Positions 1-9,778 are shown, counted from the first letter of the stretch. The stretch: 64,000 nucleotides of DNA from Thiobacillus sp. 0-1251 (GCA_001899305.1 MKWL01000022.1:165476-229475); one strand, 5' to 3'. Notes: a model not told the origin generated them from the letters alone. Program-made: numbers and translations.

Positions 1-1177
1 GGTCCGCCACGAAATAGGGGCGCTCGGGGCGCGGGCCGACAAAACTCATGTCGCCGAAGAAAACGTTGAAGATCTGCGGCAGCTCGTCAATGCGGGTGCG
101 CCGGATAAAACGTCCGGTGAGTGTGACGCGGCTGTCGTTCTGGCCGGCCCAGCGCGGCTTGCCATCTTTTTCGGCGTCGACGCACATGCTGCGGAACTTG
201 AGGATGGTGAAATTGCGGCAGCCTTGTCCGACGCGTTCCTGACGGTAGAGTACCGGCCCCGGACTTTCCAGTTTGATCAGCAGGGCCGCGAGGGCCATGA
301 TCGGCAGGCAGACGACCAGCATGGCGGCGCTCACCAGCAGATCGAACAGGCGTTTGGCCGTGTCGCGCAGCATGCCCTGGTGAAACCCTTCGGACAGGAT
401 CATCCAGCTGGCATTCATCGAGTCGAGTTGCAGATGGCCGTTCTCGCGTTCGAAGAAACTCGACAACTCAAGGATGCGTATGCCGTACAGCTTGCACTTG
501 AGGAGGTCCTGCACCGGCATGCCGCCGCCGCGGCGGTCGCGCACGGCGAGGATGATTTCGCTGATTTGCAGGCGAAGCGCCAACTCGGGAAGCGGCTCCT
601 GGGTGTCGAGAATACGAGCATGATCGACGAAATGATGACTACCGCCCATCGGCAGATAGCCGATGACCTGGACATTGCTGGCGCGGGAACGCTTGGCCAG
701 CATGGCTTCGACATGGGCGGCGCGGCTACCGGTGCCGATCACCAGGGCGCGGGTCTTGAGCGCGCCGACGCGTGCCCAGCGAATGAACAGGGCACGACTG
801 AGCAAAATACCCAGCAATGCCAATCCGAAAGACAGAAGGAAAGCGCCCCGCCCGACCAGCAAAGCGGGAAAGAAGTAGAACAGCAAGCTCATGGTCACCA
901 GGCCCAGTCCGAAACTCAGGCCCAGGCGCTGCAGCAAGGCACGTACTCCACCCTGCCATTCGAGATCGTATAGTCCGCTTGCGGTCATCAGCCCCAGCAT
1001 GACGACGGCGAAGGTCAGGGCCTTGGGCAGCAGAGGGTCGAGCTCAGGCGGAATCACGCTGCCATCCAGGAAGCGGGCGCTTACCCCGGCGTAGATCGAC
1101 CCGCCCAGGATCAGCGTTTCGATCAATACCAGCAGCAATAAATTCAGCGGCACGTAGTGCCGGAAAAATCTGATCAC
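1..1177 (-). CDS. XrtA/PEP-CTERM-associated sugar transferase (EpsB-like), C-terminus cut off
   Basis: Polyprenyl glycosylphosphotransferase, expected to start exopolysaccharide assembly by moving a sugar phosphate onto undecaprenyl phosphate at the inner membrane. About 392 residues are visible. The N-terminus is hydrophobic (several membrane segments), then comes a Rossmann-like stretch, then the catalytic bacterial sugar transferase domain with PGPVLYRQERVG, RRTRIDELPQ and GDMSFVGPRPERP before the window edge. The opening residues (IRFFRHYVPLNLLLL) and layout match the TIGR03013 type found with exosortase A systems. I place the start at a GTG at 1177; an ATG just upstream runs into a stop after five codons. 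Two PEP-CTERM proteins elsewhere in the window fit this system. The exosortase itself is not in view. Confidence 0.85.
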   Translation of the reverse strand, partial: MIRFFRHYVPLNLLLLVLIETLILGGSIYAGVSARFLDGSVIPPELDPLLPKALTFAVVMLGLMTASGLYDLEWQGGVRALLQRLGLSFGLGLVTMSLLFYFFPALLVGRGAFLLSFGLALLGILLSRALFIRWARVGALKTRALVIGTGSRAAHVEAMLAKRSRASNVQVIGYLPMGGSHHFVDHARILDTQEPLPELALRLQISEIILAVRDRRGGGMPVQDLLKCKLYGIRILELSSFFERENGHLQLDSMNASWMILSEGFHQGMLRDTAKRLFDLLVSAAMLVVCLPIMALAALLIKLESPGPVLYRQERVGQGCRNFTILKFRSMCVDAEKDGKPRWAGQNDSRVTLTGRFIRRTRIDELPQIFNVFFGDMSFVGPRPERPYFVAD

Positions 1178-1250
1178 AGCCGTTCACTCATAAGAACCAT
1201 GGAGGGTGAGTGAGCATCTTCCATGCCAGAGCATGCGGCAATGAGAATGA

Positions 1251-1826
1251 TCAAATGAGCGTCCTGACCTGTGGCAAGCGCAAGCGACGCGGGCTGCCAT
1301 CGGCTTGCAGGCGTTTCATGTTACGCAGTTCGGAGGCGGGGTAGACGACCAGATCGACCCGGGCCCGTGGATCGTCGATCATGAAGCGCGGATAGATTCG
1401 CCCCGGGGTGTCCGAGGCTCTGTATTCACCGGCCTGATAGGCTGCAGGCAGGCGCATCAGCAGAAATTCGACGTCTTTCTGGTGGTCGGTGAACAGTTGC
1501 AGGTTGATGTCGGCATGCGGGCCGGCCGTCCCATTGAGTACCGACCCGGTAAGGTGAGGGTCGAAATCCACGAGTTGTTCCATGTATTCGATCGCGGTTT
1601 GTCGCAGCAGTGTCAGTTGCGCCCGGGTTTCGTCGGTCTGGTAAATGGCCTGGTAGCTGCGTAGCGCTTCTTCGATCTGCTGGTTGTCCGGCAGATTGCC
1701 ACTGTCGGGTGCGCCGAGCTGGCGCGCCGCCTTGCGTTTGGCGCTGCCATAATCGAGGCTGCCGTCCTCGGCCAGTATGCGGGCCGCGGCATGGGCGATG
1801 CGGCGGCGCATATCCTGATGTTTCAT
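1251..1826 (-). CDS. Hypothetical protein, possibly nucleotidyltransferase-like
   Basis: A 191-residue soluble protein with no signal peptide or membrane segment. The ATG at 1826 overlaps the mrcA stop as ATGA, so it is probably translationally coupled to mrcA; longer starts would run into mrcA. The middle holds LTGSVLNGTAGPHADINLQL, which recalls the glycine/serine plus aspartate pattern of nucleotidyltransferases (GSxxxG...DxN). It is followed by a YPRFMIDDPRARVDLVVYP strand rich in acidic residues that could complete a metal site. This assignment is weak and rests on pattern only. Its place between PBP1A and an exopolysaccharide sugar transferase suggests an envelope link but does not prove one. 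Confidence 0.7.
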   Translation of the reverse strand: MKHQDMRRRIAHAAARILAEDGSLDYGSAKRKAARQLGAPDSGNLPDNQQIEEALRSYQAIYQTDETRAQLTLLRQTAIEYMEQLVDFDPHLTGSVLNGTAGPHADINLQLFTDHQKDVEFLLMRLPAAYQAGEYRASDTPGRIYPRFMIDDPRARVDLVVYPASELRNMKRLQADGSPRRLRLPQVRTLI

Positions 1827-4201
1827 GGCGGCGTTCCGGTTCCATGCAGGAGGGTCGCGGGATCCGATGGCGTCTCGGTGCCTGTGCTCCATCCGGCCGG
1901 CGGCGCGTCGGGCGGCGGAAACTCCTGGTAGAAATGTTCAACCATGCCGCCTGAGGTCGCGCCCAGGATATGTCCCAGGAATTCGCCTATCAGGGTGTCG
2001 GGCAGACGCGTGCCGGTGTTCGGGTCGATATTCACGTTGATGATGCCGCTGGGCATGGTCCAGTCATGCTGCGGCATGTTTTTCAGCGTCGGTCCCATGA
2101 ATCCCATCCAGATCGGGAGCGCAGATTGCGCCCCGGTTTCGTGCCGGCCGAGGGAACGTGGCTGGTCGTACCCCATCCAGGCGATAGCCACCAGGTCAGG
2201 CGTGTAACCGGCAAACCAGGTGTCGCGTGCATCGTTGGTCGTGCCGGTTTTGCCGGCGATGTCGCTGCGTCCAAGCTGGCCTGCGCGTGCACCCGTGCCG
2301 TAGCGCACCACGTCCTGCATCATGTTCGTCATCAGCCAGGCATTGCGCGGATCGATTACGCGGGGCGCGTTCGAGCCCACCGTTTGCGGCTTGGCTTCCA
2401 TCAGCAGGCGGCCATCCTTGTCGTAGACTTTGTCGATCAGATAGGGTTTGACGCTGAAACCGCCGTTGGCGAAGACGCCATAAGCCGCAGCCAACTGGAG
2501 CGGGGTGACGCTGCCGGCCCCGAGCGCCATGGTGAGGTAAGGTGGATGGCGAGCGGGATCGAAACCAAAGCGGCGGATGTAGTCGCGCGCGTAGTTCGGA
2601 CCGATGCCTTGCAAGATGCGTATCGACACCAGGTTGAGCGATTTGGTCAGAGCCGTGCGCATGCGCACCGGGCCGCTGGTGTCGCCGTCGTAGTTCTGCG
2701 GTTCCCAGGCAGTGCCGCCGGCCTCGTCGGCACTGAGCGTCAACGGCATGTTGTCGATCATGGTGGCGGGGGTATAGCCTTTTTCCAGCGCGGCCGAGTA
2801 GATGAACGGCTTGAAACTCGATCCCGGCTGTCGCCAGGCCTGCGTCACGCGATTGAATTTGTTGCGGTGAAAATCGAAACCGCCGACCAAGGCGGTGATG
2901 GCGCCGTCATTCGGATTCAGAGCCACCAGTGCGGCTTCCACTTCGGGAAGCTGAGCGAGCCGCCATTGCTGCGGCTTGCCCGTCGCCTGTACACGCACGA
3001 CCGCTCCGGGGACGAGCTGCCGGCCTTTTTTTCCTGCCACCCAGTTGGCCACCCATTTGAGCGAGGCGCCCGAAATGTCGACCACCGTGTCGTCGTCCAG
3101 TTGGGCACGGATCATTTTGGGGGTGACGCTGACGACCACGGCCGGTTGCATGTCGCTGACCGGCGCGAGATCTTCCAGTGCGCTGGCGATGGCCGCTTCG
3201 CGCTCGGTTTTGTCGGCGGGCAGGCTGATTTCCTTCTCCGGGCCGCGATAGCCGTGGCGCTGGTCATAGTCGGCAATGCCTTGCCAGACCGCGAGATCGG
3301 CCGCGGCCTGTTGGGCGCGGCGTAGCGTGGTGACGGCCTTGTAGCCTGAGCTGTAGATGGATTCGCCGTATTTCTCGAACAGGGTCTGGCGCACCATTTC
3401 GGCGACGTAGTCGGCCGAAACATCTGTTTGCTGGCGTGCCTGGCGAATGACCAATTTCTGTTTGACGGCAGCTTGCCAGGTCGGCTGGTCGATGAATTTG
3501 AGCGCGCGCATCCGCCCCAGGACATATTCCTGACGTGCCTTGGCGCGCGGGAAATTGACCACAGGGTTGTAACGAGACGGTGCTTTCGGCAAGCCTGCAA
3601 GCATGGCGAATTCCGCCAGCGACAATTCGCGCATCGGCTTGCCGAAGTAAGTGCGCGCGGCAGCTTCGAAGCCGTAGGCGCGTTGGCCGAGATAAATCTG
3701 GTTGAGGTACAACTCGAGAATTTTGTCCTTCGACAGGCTGTGTTCGATCTTCATCGCCAGCATGGCTTCGGACAGTTTGCGGGTGAGCGTCTTCTCGTTC
3801 GACAGGAAGAAGTTGCGGGCTACCTGCATGGTGATGGTCGAGGCGCCTTCCTTGGCGCCGCCGGATACCAGGTTTGACATCGCAGCACGCAGCACGCCCA
3901 GCGTATCGACCCCGCCATGCTCATAGAAGCGCTCGTCTTCAGCGGCGATGATCGCCTGCTTCATATAGGTCGGGACTTTATCGATGGCGATGAAGGCCCG
4001 GCGTTCTTCACCGAATTCGCCGATCAGGGCGCCGTCAGCCGTGAAGACGCGCAACGGCAGCTTGGGTTTGTAGTCTGTCAGCGCTTCGAGCGGCGGCAGG
4101 TTCGGGTAAATCAGGGCTGCAGCCAATCCGGCCAGTGCCGTGCCGACGACGCCGAGGCTGACAATCAATGCCAGTGCGTAATGCCACCATTTCGAAAACA
4201 T
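1823..4201 (-). CDS. mrcA: Penicillin-binding protein 1A (bifunctional transglycosylase/transpeptidase)
   Basis: Class A PBP of 792 residues that polymerises and cross-links peptidoglycan from the inner membrane. One N-terminal membrane segment lies at about residues 5-31. The glycosyltransferase 51 domain follows, with EDERFYEHGG near residue 88 and STITMQVARNFFLS. An OB-like insert precedes the transpeptidase domain, which has SSFK near residue 461, TKSLN, and GKTGTTND towards the end. I chose the ATG at 4201 because GAAGGAAT lies just upstream and the protein then begins with its membrane anchor; a longer reading from 4306 adds 35 atypical residues. It is divergent from pilM, a common arrangement in beta- and gammaproteobacteria, and its stop overlaps the next gene. 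Confidence 0.95.
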   Translation of the reverse strand: MFSKWWHYALALIVSLGVVGTALAGLAAALIYPNLPPLEALTDYKPKLPLRVFTADGALIGEFGEERRAFIAIDKVPTYMKQAIIAAEDERFYEHGGVDTLGVLRAAMSNLVSGGAKEGASTITMQVARNFFLSNEKTLTRKLSEAMLAMKIEHSLSKDKILELYLNQIYLGQRAYGFEAAARTYFGKPMRELSLAEFAMLAGLPKAPSRYNPVVNFPRAKARQEYVLGRMRALKFIDQPTWQAAVKQKLVIRQARQQTDVSADYVAEMVRQTLFEKYGESIYSSGYKAVTTLRRAQQAAADLAVWQGIADYDQRHGYRGPEKEISLPADKTEREAAIASALEDLAPVSDMQPAVVVSVTPKMIRAQLDDDTVVDISGASLKWVANWVAGKKGRQLVPGAVVRVQATGKPQQWRLAQLPEVEAALVALNPNDGAITALVGGFDFHRNKFNRVTQAWRQPGSSFKPFIYSAALEKGYTPATMIDNMPLTLSADEAGGTAWEPQNYDGDTSGPVRMRTALTKSLNLVSIRILQGIGPNYARDYIRRFGFDPARHPPYLTMALGAGSVTPLQLAAAYGVFANGGFSVKPYLIDKVYDKDGRLLMEAKPQTVGSNAPRVIDPRNAWLMTNMMQDVVRYGTGARAGQLGRSDIAGKTGTTNDARDTWFAGYTPDLVAIAWMGYDQPRSLGRHETGAQSALPIWMGFMGPTLKNMPQHDWTMPSGIINVNIDPNTGTRLPDTLIGEFLGHILGATSGGMVEHFYQEFPPPDAPPAGWSTGTETPSDPATLLHGTGTPP

Positions 4202-4552
4202 CCGATTCCTTCTTTGGAGACGCCATACATTTGGAAATCCGCACCCAATATCGAGCCCCGGGTGGGGCGGCGGGTCCGTCTCGATAACCCGCTGTTTCTT
4301 ATGCACATGGATTCGTCACGTGCCGAGCAGGGTACTTGGGAGCCCCCATGCGCCGGCGTGTTGTTCGAATCTGCCCTGCGATGCCTAAAGTTTCCGCCGA
4401 TTATAGGCGTTAGTGGTGTTGGAAATTGGACACATATGTTCAACTCCAATGTAGTCGCAAGAAAAAAACTGTTAAAAACCGTGTGTTGTTGCTAGCATCT
4501 AAAAACAATAATAAGAAAAAGCGCCAACCCACAGAAGTGTAAAGGAAAACTC
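4202..4552. promoter_or_regulatory. Divergent intergenic region between mrcA and pilM
   Basis: These 351 bases carry no convincing gene. The stretch nearest pilM (about 4440-4540) is AT-rich and ends in AAAGGAAAA, the ribosome binding site for the pilM TTG start. A TGCTAGCAT stretch at about 4488-4496 looks like an extended -10, but no good -35 sits 17 bases upstream, so I do not name a promoter. The region must contain promoters in both directions. Confidence 0.5.
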
Positions 4553-5641
4553 TTGCACCTGAATATCAATCTAGACTGGCTGTCTGCCAAGGGTCTGCCC
4601 ATCCTGGGGCTCGACATCAGTACGACTGCGGTCAAACTGGTGGAGTTGTCCGACGCAGGGAAAGGCATGTTGCGGGTGGAACGCTACGTCATCGAGCCCT
4701 TGCCCAAGGATGCCGTGACAGACGGCAATATCGCCAATCTCGATCAGGTGGCCGATGCTTTGCGGACCGCTTGGAAGGATCTGGGGACGCGGATCAAGAA
4801 TGTGGCCCTGGCATTGCCGTCGTCGGCCGTCATCACCAAAAAGATCCTGGCCCCGGCCAGCCTCAAGGGGATCGACCTGGAGAACCAGGTGGAGGCCGAG
4901 GCCAACCAGGTCATTCCCTTTTCGCTCGATGAGGTGAATCTGGATTTCCAGGTGCTCGGCCCGTCGCCCAGCAGCCCGGACGATATGCAGGTCCTGCTTG
5001 CCGCGGCACGCAAGGAAAAGGTCGAGGATCGCGTGGCGGCCGTCGAGGCGGCCGGCCTGAAGGCGCTGATCATGGACGTCGAATCGTATGCCACGCAGAC
5101 CGCCTACGAACAGATTGCCCATCTGCTGCCCCATAGCGGTGCCGGACAGACCGTGGCGATCATCGACGTGGGTGCGCAGAACATGCACATCAATATCCTC
5201 AACGACAACGAATCGGTTTACCTGCGCGAACACGGTTTTGGCGGCAACCAGCTCAACAACGAAATCTCGCGACGCTACGGCATGACCAGCGAAGAGGCCG
5301 AAAATGCCAAGCGCAAGGGCACGCTGCCCGAGAGCTATGACATGGAAGTGCTGCAGCCCTACAGTGAAACCCTGGCCATGGAAATCGGCCGTGCCCTGCA
5401 GCTCTTCACGACCTCGACACAGTATCGCAAGGTCGACCAGATCCTGCTGGCCGGTGGCGGCGCCATGATTCCCGGCATCGATGAAGTGGTCGCGCAGCGC
5501 ACGGGCACGCCGACGATGGTGGTCAACCCGTTTGCCAACATGGCCGTCGGCTCCAAAATCCGGCCTCAGGCATTGACCGCCGATGCGCCTTCTCTCTTTG
5601 TCGCTTGCGGCCTCGCCATGCGGAGGTTTGACCCACAATGA
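4553..5641 (+). CDS. pilM: Type IV pilus assembly protein PilM
   Basis: Actin-like cytoplasmic ATPase-fold protein (362 residues) that docks to the PilN N-terminus and helps assemble the type IV pilus alignment subcomplex. Visible features are the nucleotide-fold opening GLDISTTAVKLVEL, then AIIDVGAQNMHINIL and LLAGGGAMIPGI, the phosphate-binding loops of the FtsA/MreB superfamily. The start is a TTG with AAAGGAAAA six bases upstream; no ATG lies near it. It is first of the pilMNOPQ operon, and its stop overlaps the pilN start by four bases. Confidence 0.96.
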   Translation: MHLNINLDWLSAKGLPILGLDISTTAVKLVELSDAGKGMLRVERYVIEPLPKDAVTDGNIANLDQVADALRTAWKDLGTRIKNVALALPSSAVITKKILAPASLKGIDLENQVEAEANQVIPFSLDEVNLDFQVLGPSPSSPDDMQVLLAAARKEKVEDRVAAVEAAGLKALIMDVESYATQTAYEQIAHLLPHSGAGQTVAIIDVGAQNMHINILNDNESVYLREHGFGGNQLNNEISRRYGMTSEEAENAKRKGTLPESYDMEVLQPYSETLAMEIGRALQLFTTSTQYRKVDQILLAGGGAMIPGIDEVVAQRTGTPTMVVNPFANMAVGSKIRPQALTADAPSLFVACGLAMRRFDPQ

Positions 5642-6216
5642 TCCGCATTAACCTCCTCCCCCACCGCGAACTTGCGCGTGCCGCCCGGCGACGCCAGTTC
5701 AATATCCTGCTTGGCATTGCCGTTGCGACGGGTGTTCTGGTTGTCGTTGTGGGACATAGCGTGATTGCCGCACGGCAGTCAAACCAGGAAGCGCGCAATG
5801 CTTATCTAGAACAGGAAATCGCCAAGCTTGATGGCCAGATCGGCGAAATCAAGAAAATCCGCGAACAGACGCAGGCATTGCTGGCACGCAAGCAGGTCGT
5901 CGAAACCTTGCAGTCCAACCGTACCGAAGTCGTCCATTTGTTCGACCAGATGATCCGCCTGCTTCCGGACGGTCTCTATCTCAAGTCCTTCAAACAGGCG
6001 GGCGATATCGTCACGATCAGCGGCTATACCCAGTCGAGCGCGCGCGTTTCCACATTGATGCGGAATCTCGACGGTTCGCCCTGGTTCGAATCGGCCACGC
6101 TGGTCGAGATCAAGGCCGCCACCGTGAACAATCTGCGCGCCAACGAGTTCGTGCTGACCGTCAAGCAGACGCATCAGCAACCGGACAGCGCGAATGACAA
6201 GGGGGGCAAGGCATGA
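5638..6216 (+). CDS. pilN: Type IV pilus inner-membrane protein PilN
   Basis: Bitopic inner-membrane protein of 192 residues linking cytoplasmic PilM to periplasmic PilO. The N-terminal INLLPHRE motif is the classical PilM-binding peptide. One membrane helix follows (about residues 22-45), then a coiled-coil stretch (about 50-95) and a ferredoxin-like periplasmic domain. It overlaps pilM by ATGA at the start and pilO by ATGA at the end, consistent with coupled translation of the operon. Confidence 0.96.
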   Translation: MIRINLLPHRELARAARRRQFNILLGIAVATGVLVVVVGHSVIAARQSNQEARNAYLEQEIAKLDGQIGEIKKIREQTQALLARKQVVETLQSNRTEVVHLFDQMIRLLPDGLYLKSFKQAGDIVTISGYTQSSARVSTLMRNLDGSPWFESATLVEIKAATVNNLRANEFVLTVKQTHQQPDSANDKGGKA

Positions 6217-6833
6217 CCCTGGACGAACTCAATAAACTCGATCTGAAGACGCTGGCCGACTGGCCGCTGCCGACCAAGCTCGTTGCGCTGGCATTCCTGT
6301 GCGTGGTGATCGTGCTGGCAGGCTGGTGGTTCGACTGGCGCGGCGGAATGGAAACGCTCGATACCGCGAAGCAGAAGGAAACCGAGCTGCGCAGCGTGTT
6401 CACCACCAAGAAGAATCAGGCCATCAATCTGGATGCGTACAAAAAGCAGCTGGCCGACATTGAGCAGGCGTTCGGCGCGTTGTTGAAGCAATTGCCGAAC
6501 AAGCAGGAAATGGATGCGCTGATCACGGACGTCAACCAGGCAGGCCTGGGGCGCGGCCTGCAGTTCGACCTGTTCCGGCCCCAAGCCGAGACGGTGTCCG
6601 AGTTCTATGCCGAAACGCCCATCCAGGTCAAAGTGACCGGCGGCTATCATGACATTGCCGCCTTCGTCAGCGATGTCTCCAAGCTGCCGCGCATCGTGAC
6701 TTTGCAGGATATTTCCATGCAGCCGGCGAAGGATGGCGTGCTGAATATGGACGCCATCGTCAAGACCTACCGTTATCTGGACGACGACGAGGTCATCGCC
6801 CGGAAACAAAAAGCCAAGGAGCAAAAGAAATGA
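6213..6833 (+). CDS. pilO: Type IV pilus inner-membrane protein PilO
   Basis: PilO (206 residues) forms a heterodimer with PilN in the periplasm and binds PilP. A short cytoplasmic segment precedes one membrane helix (about residues 24-43), then a coiled coil (about 48-90) and a ferredoxin-like periplasmic domain ending in a Lys-rich tail (ARKQKAKEQKK). The start overlaps the pilN stop (ATGA) and the stop overlaps the pilP start. Length is normal for the family. Confidence 0.96.
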   Translation: MTLDELNKLDLKTLADWPLPTKLVALAFLCVVIVLAGWWFDWRGGMETLDTAKQKETELRSVFTTKKNQAINLDAYKKQLADIEQAFGALLKQLPNKQEMDALITDVNQAGLGRGLQFDLFRPQAETVSEFYAETPIQVKVTGGYHDIAAFVSDVSKLPRIVTLQDISMQPAKDGVLNMDAIVKTYRYLDDDEVIARKQKAKEQKK

Positions 6834-7327
6834 AGCGCCTGGCCATTGTATTGATAGTTACCGGTTTGAGTGGCTGCGGCAGCGGCGACATGGACGATCT
6901 GCACCGATTCGTCGCCGAAACCGGCAAGGACATGCAAGGGAAAATCGATCCACTGCCGGAGGTGAAGGCTTACGAGCCGTTCAGTTATGCGGCCTTCGAT
7001 CTGCCCGATCCCTTCAAGCCGAGAAAGCTCTCGACCGGCGGAGGCGGCGGGATGCAGCCCGATCTCACCCGTCCGAAGGAGCCTCTGGAAGCCTTCTCGC
7101 TTGAGACGCTGAAAATGGTGGGCGTATTGTCACAGAACGGGGTCAACCAGGCGGTGATCAAGACACCGGACAATGCGATTTACCACATCAAGAAAGGCAA
7201 TTACATGGGCCAGAATTTCGGCCTGGTCACGCAGATCAGCGATAGCGAAGTGACGCTGCGTGAAATTGTCCAGGATAGCGCCGGGGATTGGTCAGAGCGT
7301 ACCAGCACCCTGAATTTGCAGGAATGA
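6830..7327 (+). CDS. pilP: Type IV pilus lipoprotein PilP
   Basis: PilP (165 residues) is a lipoprotein that bridges the PilN/PilO inner-membrane complex to the PilQ secretin. The lipoprotein signal shows a lipobox LSGC with the lipidated Cys at about residue 16, followed by an extended linker with a Gly-rich patch (STGGGGG). The conserved beta-domain follows (LKMVGVLSQNGVNQAVI, YHIKKGNYMGQNFG). Its start overlaps pilO by ATGA; pilQ follows after 30 bases. Confidence 0.95.
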   Translation: MKRLAIVLIVTGLSGCGSGDMDDLHRFVAETGKDMQGKIDPLPEVKAYEPFSYAAFDLPDPFKPRKLSTGGGGGMQPDLTRPKEPLEAFSLETLKMVGVLSQNGVNQAVIKTPDNAIYHIKKGNYMGQNFGLVTQISDSEVTLREIVQDSAGDWSERTSTLNLQE

Positions 7328-7357
7328 TTTGTAGTACTGAATTTCAAAGAGGCTGAC

Positions 7358-9670
7358 ATGAATGCATTGCCGAAAATTGCCCAGAAAATGACCCGCCACC
7401 TGTTCGGGCTCATCCTATTCACAGGTTTGGTGCTGCCGTTCGCGGTGCGCGCTGCCGACGCGCCGCCCACGGGCAATGCTGTGCAAAGCGTCGAAACCAC
7501 GACCTTGCCTGGCGGCAAAGTCGTGGTACGCGTCAATCTCAAGAAGGCGCTGGCGGCCACACCGGCCGGCTTTACGGTCGGGAATCCGCCGCGCATCGCA
7601 CTCGACCTGCCCGACACGGGGAATGCGCTAGGTCGCAACACCGTCGAAGCCAATCTTGGCCCGCTGTCGAGCGTGAATGTGGTCCAAGCCGGGACCCGGA
7701 CCCGCCTGGTACTCAACCTGAACAAATCGGTTGAGTATGAAGCCAGCGTGGACGGCAAATCCCTTCTGATCGCCCTGGGCGATGTCGGGGCCAGTGCTGC
7801 GCCCGTGAATGTCAGCCCGCGTTTTGCCGAAGCGGCGGCCGATGGCGCGCGTCACACGATTCGCGACGTCGATTTCCGGCGCGGCGCGGCGGGCGAGGCG
7901 CGTATCGTGACGACCCTGTCCGACGCCCAGGCCGGGATCAACATCCGCCAGCAGTCCAACGGCGTCGTCGTCGACTTCATCGGCACCGAACTGCCCAAGG
8001 CCTTGCAACGTCGTCTCGACGTGGCGGATTTCGGTACCCCGGTACAGACCGTCGAAACCTATACCCTGGGCGACAACACGCGCATGGTGATCCAGCCCAA
8101 GGGCGGCTGGGAATACTCCGCCTATCAGACCGACAACAGCTTCATCGTCGAAGTCAAACAGAGCGATGATGCCCAGAAGAAAACGGCCGACGGCAAGGTG
8201 AAATACACCGGCGAGAAACTCTCGCTCAACTTCCAGAACGTCGAAGTGCGTTCGGTACTGCAGGTCATCGCTGATTTCACCGGCCTCAACATCGTCGCCA
8301 GCGACACCGTGACCGGCAACCTCACGCTGCGGCTGAAAGACGTGCCATGGGATCAGGCGCTCGACCTCATCCTGCAGACCAAAGGCCTCGACAAGCGCCA
8401 GAACGGCAATGTGATCTGGATCGCGCCCAAAGACGAGTTGATGACCAAGGAAAAGCTGGAGTTCGAGGCGAAGAATCAGGTGGCCGATCTGGAACCGCTG
8501 ACGACCGAGTACATCCAACTCAACTATATGCGGGCGGATGATGCGCAAACCATGCTGTATGGAGCTGCCGGCGGGGCAGGCGGGAATGCGGCTGGAAATA
8601 ATTCCGTGAACTGCTCCGCCCAAGCGGCAGGCCTGACGGGTTCGGCCATGCAGAACATGCAAAAAAGTCAGGCCGACAACGAACAGAAAATTCTCACCAA
8701 GCGGGGGCGGGCGACCTATGAACTGAAGACCAATACCCTGATAATCACTGATACGGCGCGCAAGATTCAGGAAATTCGTGAACTGCTCGCACGTCTGGAT
8801 GTGCCAGCCCGCCAGGTGATGATCGAGGCACGGGTGGTCACCGCACAAAGTGGTTGGAGCCGAGATTTGGGTGCTAAGCTCGGGCTTGCTGCGATTAACC
8901 GTACTGGCCGCTACCAGACTGGCATTGGGGGCGCTCAGAGTGAAGCATCCGCCCTCACGCAAGGTTTCTTCCCGCAGTCATCGACGATGGGATCTGTTCC
9001 TAATCCGAGTGCAACCGATCCGTTTGCTCGGGCGCAAGTTCCTGTGTTCAACACTGGTACTAACATGGTCAATTTCCCGGCAGGAACCGGCGCAGCACAA
9101 ATCGCCATGTCCTTGCTGGATGCGTCGACTGGAAATCTGCTTAGTCTGGAACTATCAGCGCTGGAAGCAGATAACCGCGGGAAAATTCTGTCCAACCCGC
9201 GGGTCATGACCTCCAACCAGAAACCCGCAGTGATTCTTAATGGCACTCAGATTCCCTTTATCACTCCCGGTTCGTCCACTGCTCCCGCAACGGTGACGTT
9301 CAAGGATGTATTCTTGTGCTTGTTGGTAGACCCGCAGATCCTCAACAATGACTCGCTCATCATGACGATTGAAATTCAGAAAGACAACGTTGACCCGACC
9401 GGAACCGTGTCTCTGGGGCAAGGTATTACGGCACCGGCCATCTCGACCAAGCGGGTCAAGACCCAGGTTCGAGTCAATAATGGCGAGACCCTCGTGCTGG
9501 GCGGCATATTCGACCAGACTGAGCTCAACAATGTGTCGAAGGTTCCTTTCCTGGGGGATGTGCCGATATTGGGCAATCTCTTCAAGCAGAAATTTAAACA
9601 GGACAATAAAACTGAACTGATTATTTTCATCACCCCGCGCATTATCGACGATCGTCTGTCGATACGCTAA
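7358..9670 (+). CDS. pilQ: Type IV pilus secretin PilQ
   Basis: Outer-membrane secretin (770 residues) forming the gated pore for the pilus. Order seen: signal peptide ending near VRAADA; two AMIN peptidoglycan-binding domains (roughly residues 45-140 and 165-260); a secretin/TonB short N domain (about 290-350, LSLNFQNVEVRSVLQVIADF); an N1-type domain interrupted by a Gly/Asn-rich insert (GGAGGNAAGNN, near 405-415); and the C-terminal secretin domain (about 490-765) with LSLELSALEADNRGKILSNP and VPILGNLFKQ. It is the last gene of the pil operon, followed by a strong terminator. The insert and the Cys within it (SVNCSAQ) are unusual but do not break the frame. Confidence 0.96.
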   Translation: MNALPKIAQKMTRHLFGLILFTGLVLPFAVRAADAPPTGNAVQSVETTTLPGGKVVVRVNLKKALAATPAGFTVGNPPRIALDLPDTGNALGRNTVEANLGPLSSVNVVQAGTRTRLVLNLNKSVEYEASVDGKSLLIALGDVGASAAPVNVSPRFAEAAADGARHTIRDVDFRRGAAGEARIVTTLSDAQAGINIRQQSNGVVVDFIGTELPKALQRRLDVADFGTPVQTVETYTLGDNTRMVIQPKGGWEYSAYQTDNSFIVEVKQSDDAQKKTADGKVKYTGEKLSLNFQNVEVRSVLQVIADFTGLNIVASDTVTGNLTLRLKDVPWDQALDLILQTKGLDKRQNGNVIWIAPKDELMTKEKLEFEAKNQVADLEPLTTEYIQLNYMRADDAQTMLYGAAGGAGGNAAGNNSVNCSAQAAGLTGSAMQNMQKSQADNEQKILTKRGRATYELKTNTLIITDTARKIQEIRELLARLDVPARQVMIEARVVTAQSGWSRDLGAKLGLAAINRTGRYQTGIGGAQSEASALTQGFFPQSSTMGSVPNPSATDPFARAQVPVFNTGTNMVNFPAGTGAAQIAMSLLDASTGNLLSLELSALEADNRGKILSNPRVMTSNQKPAVILNGTQIPFITPGSSTAPATVTFKDVFLCLLVDPQILNNDSLIMTIEIQKDNVDPTGTVSLGQGITAPAISTKRVKTQVRVNNGETLVLGGIFDQTELNNVSKVPFLGDVPILGNLFKQKFKQDNKTELIIFITPRIIDDRLSIR

Positions 9671-9685
9671 TCGCGGCTGACATCC

Positions 9686-9715
9686 AAAGCGCGGGCGTGT
9701 CCCGCGCTTTTTTTT
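9686..9715 (+). terminator. Rho-independent terminator after pilQ
   Basis: A perfect 10-bp stem AAAGCGCGGG / CCCGCGCTTT encloses a five-base loop (CGTGT) and is followed by more T residues. It lies 15 bases after the pilQ stop and separates the pil operon from aroK. Confidence 0.92.
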
Positions 9716-9778
9716 CGCCTTGATTTTTTGCGTTTGTTCAGCGCTATCCATTCGGCCGCTCTCAATTAGAATGGCGCC

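Noticed and set aside
224-973. A 249-codon plus-strand frame over the left-edge sugar transferase
   Set aside because: The minus strand encodes clear sugar transferase motifs across the same bases.
4323-4385. tRNA-like stretch with GTTCGAATC and GCAGGG/CCCTGC ends
   Set aside because: The T-arm stem does not pair and the span is too short for a cloverleaf.
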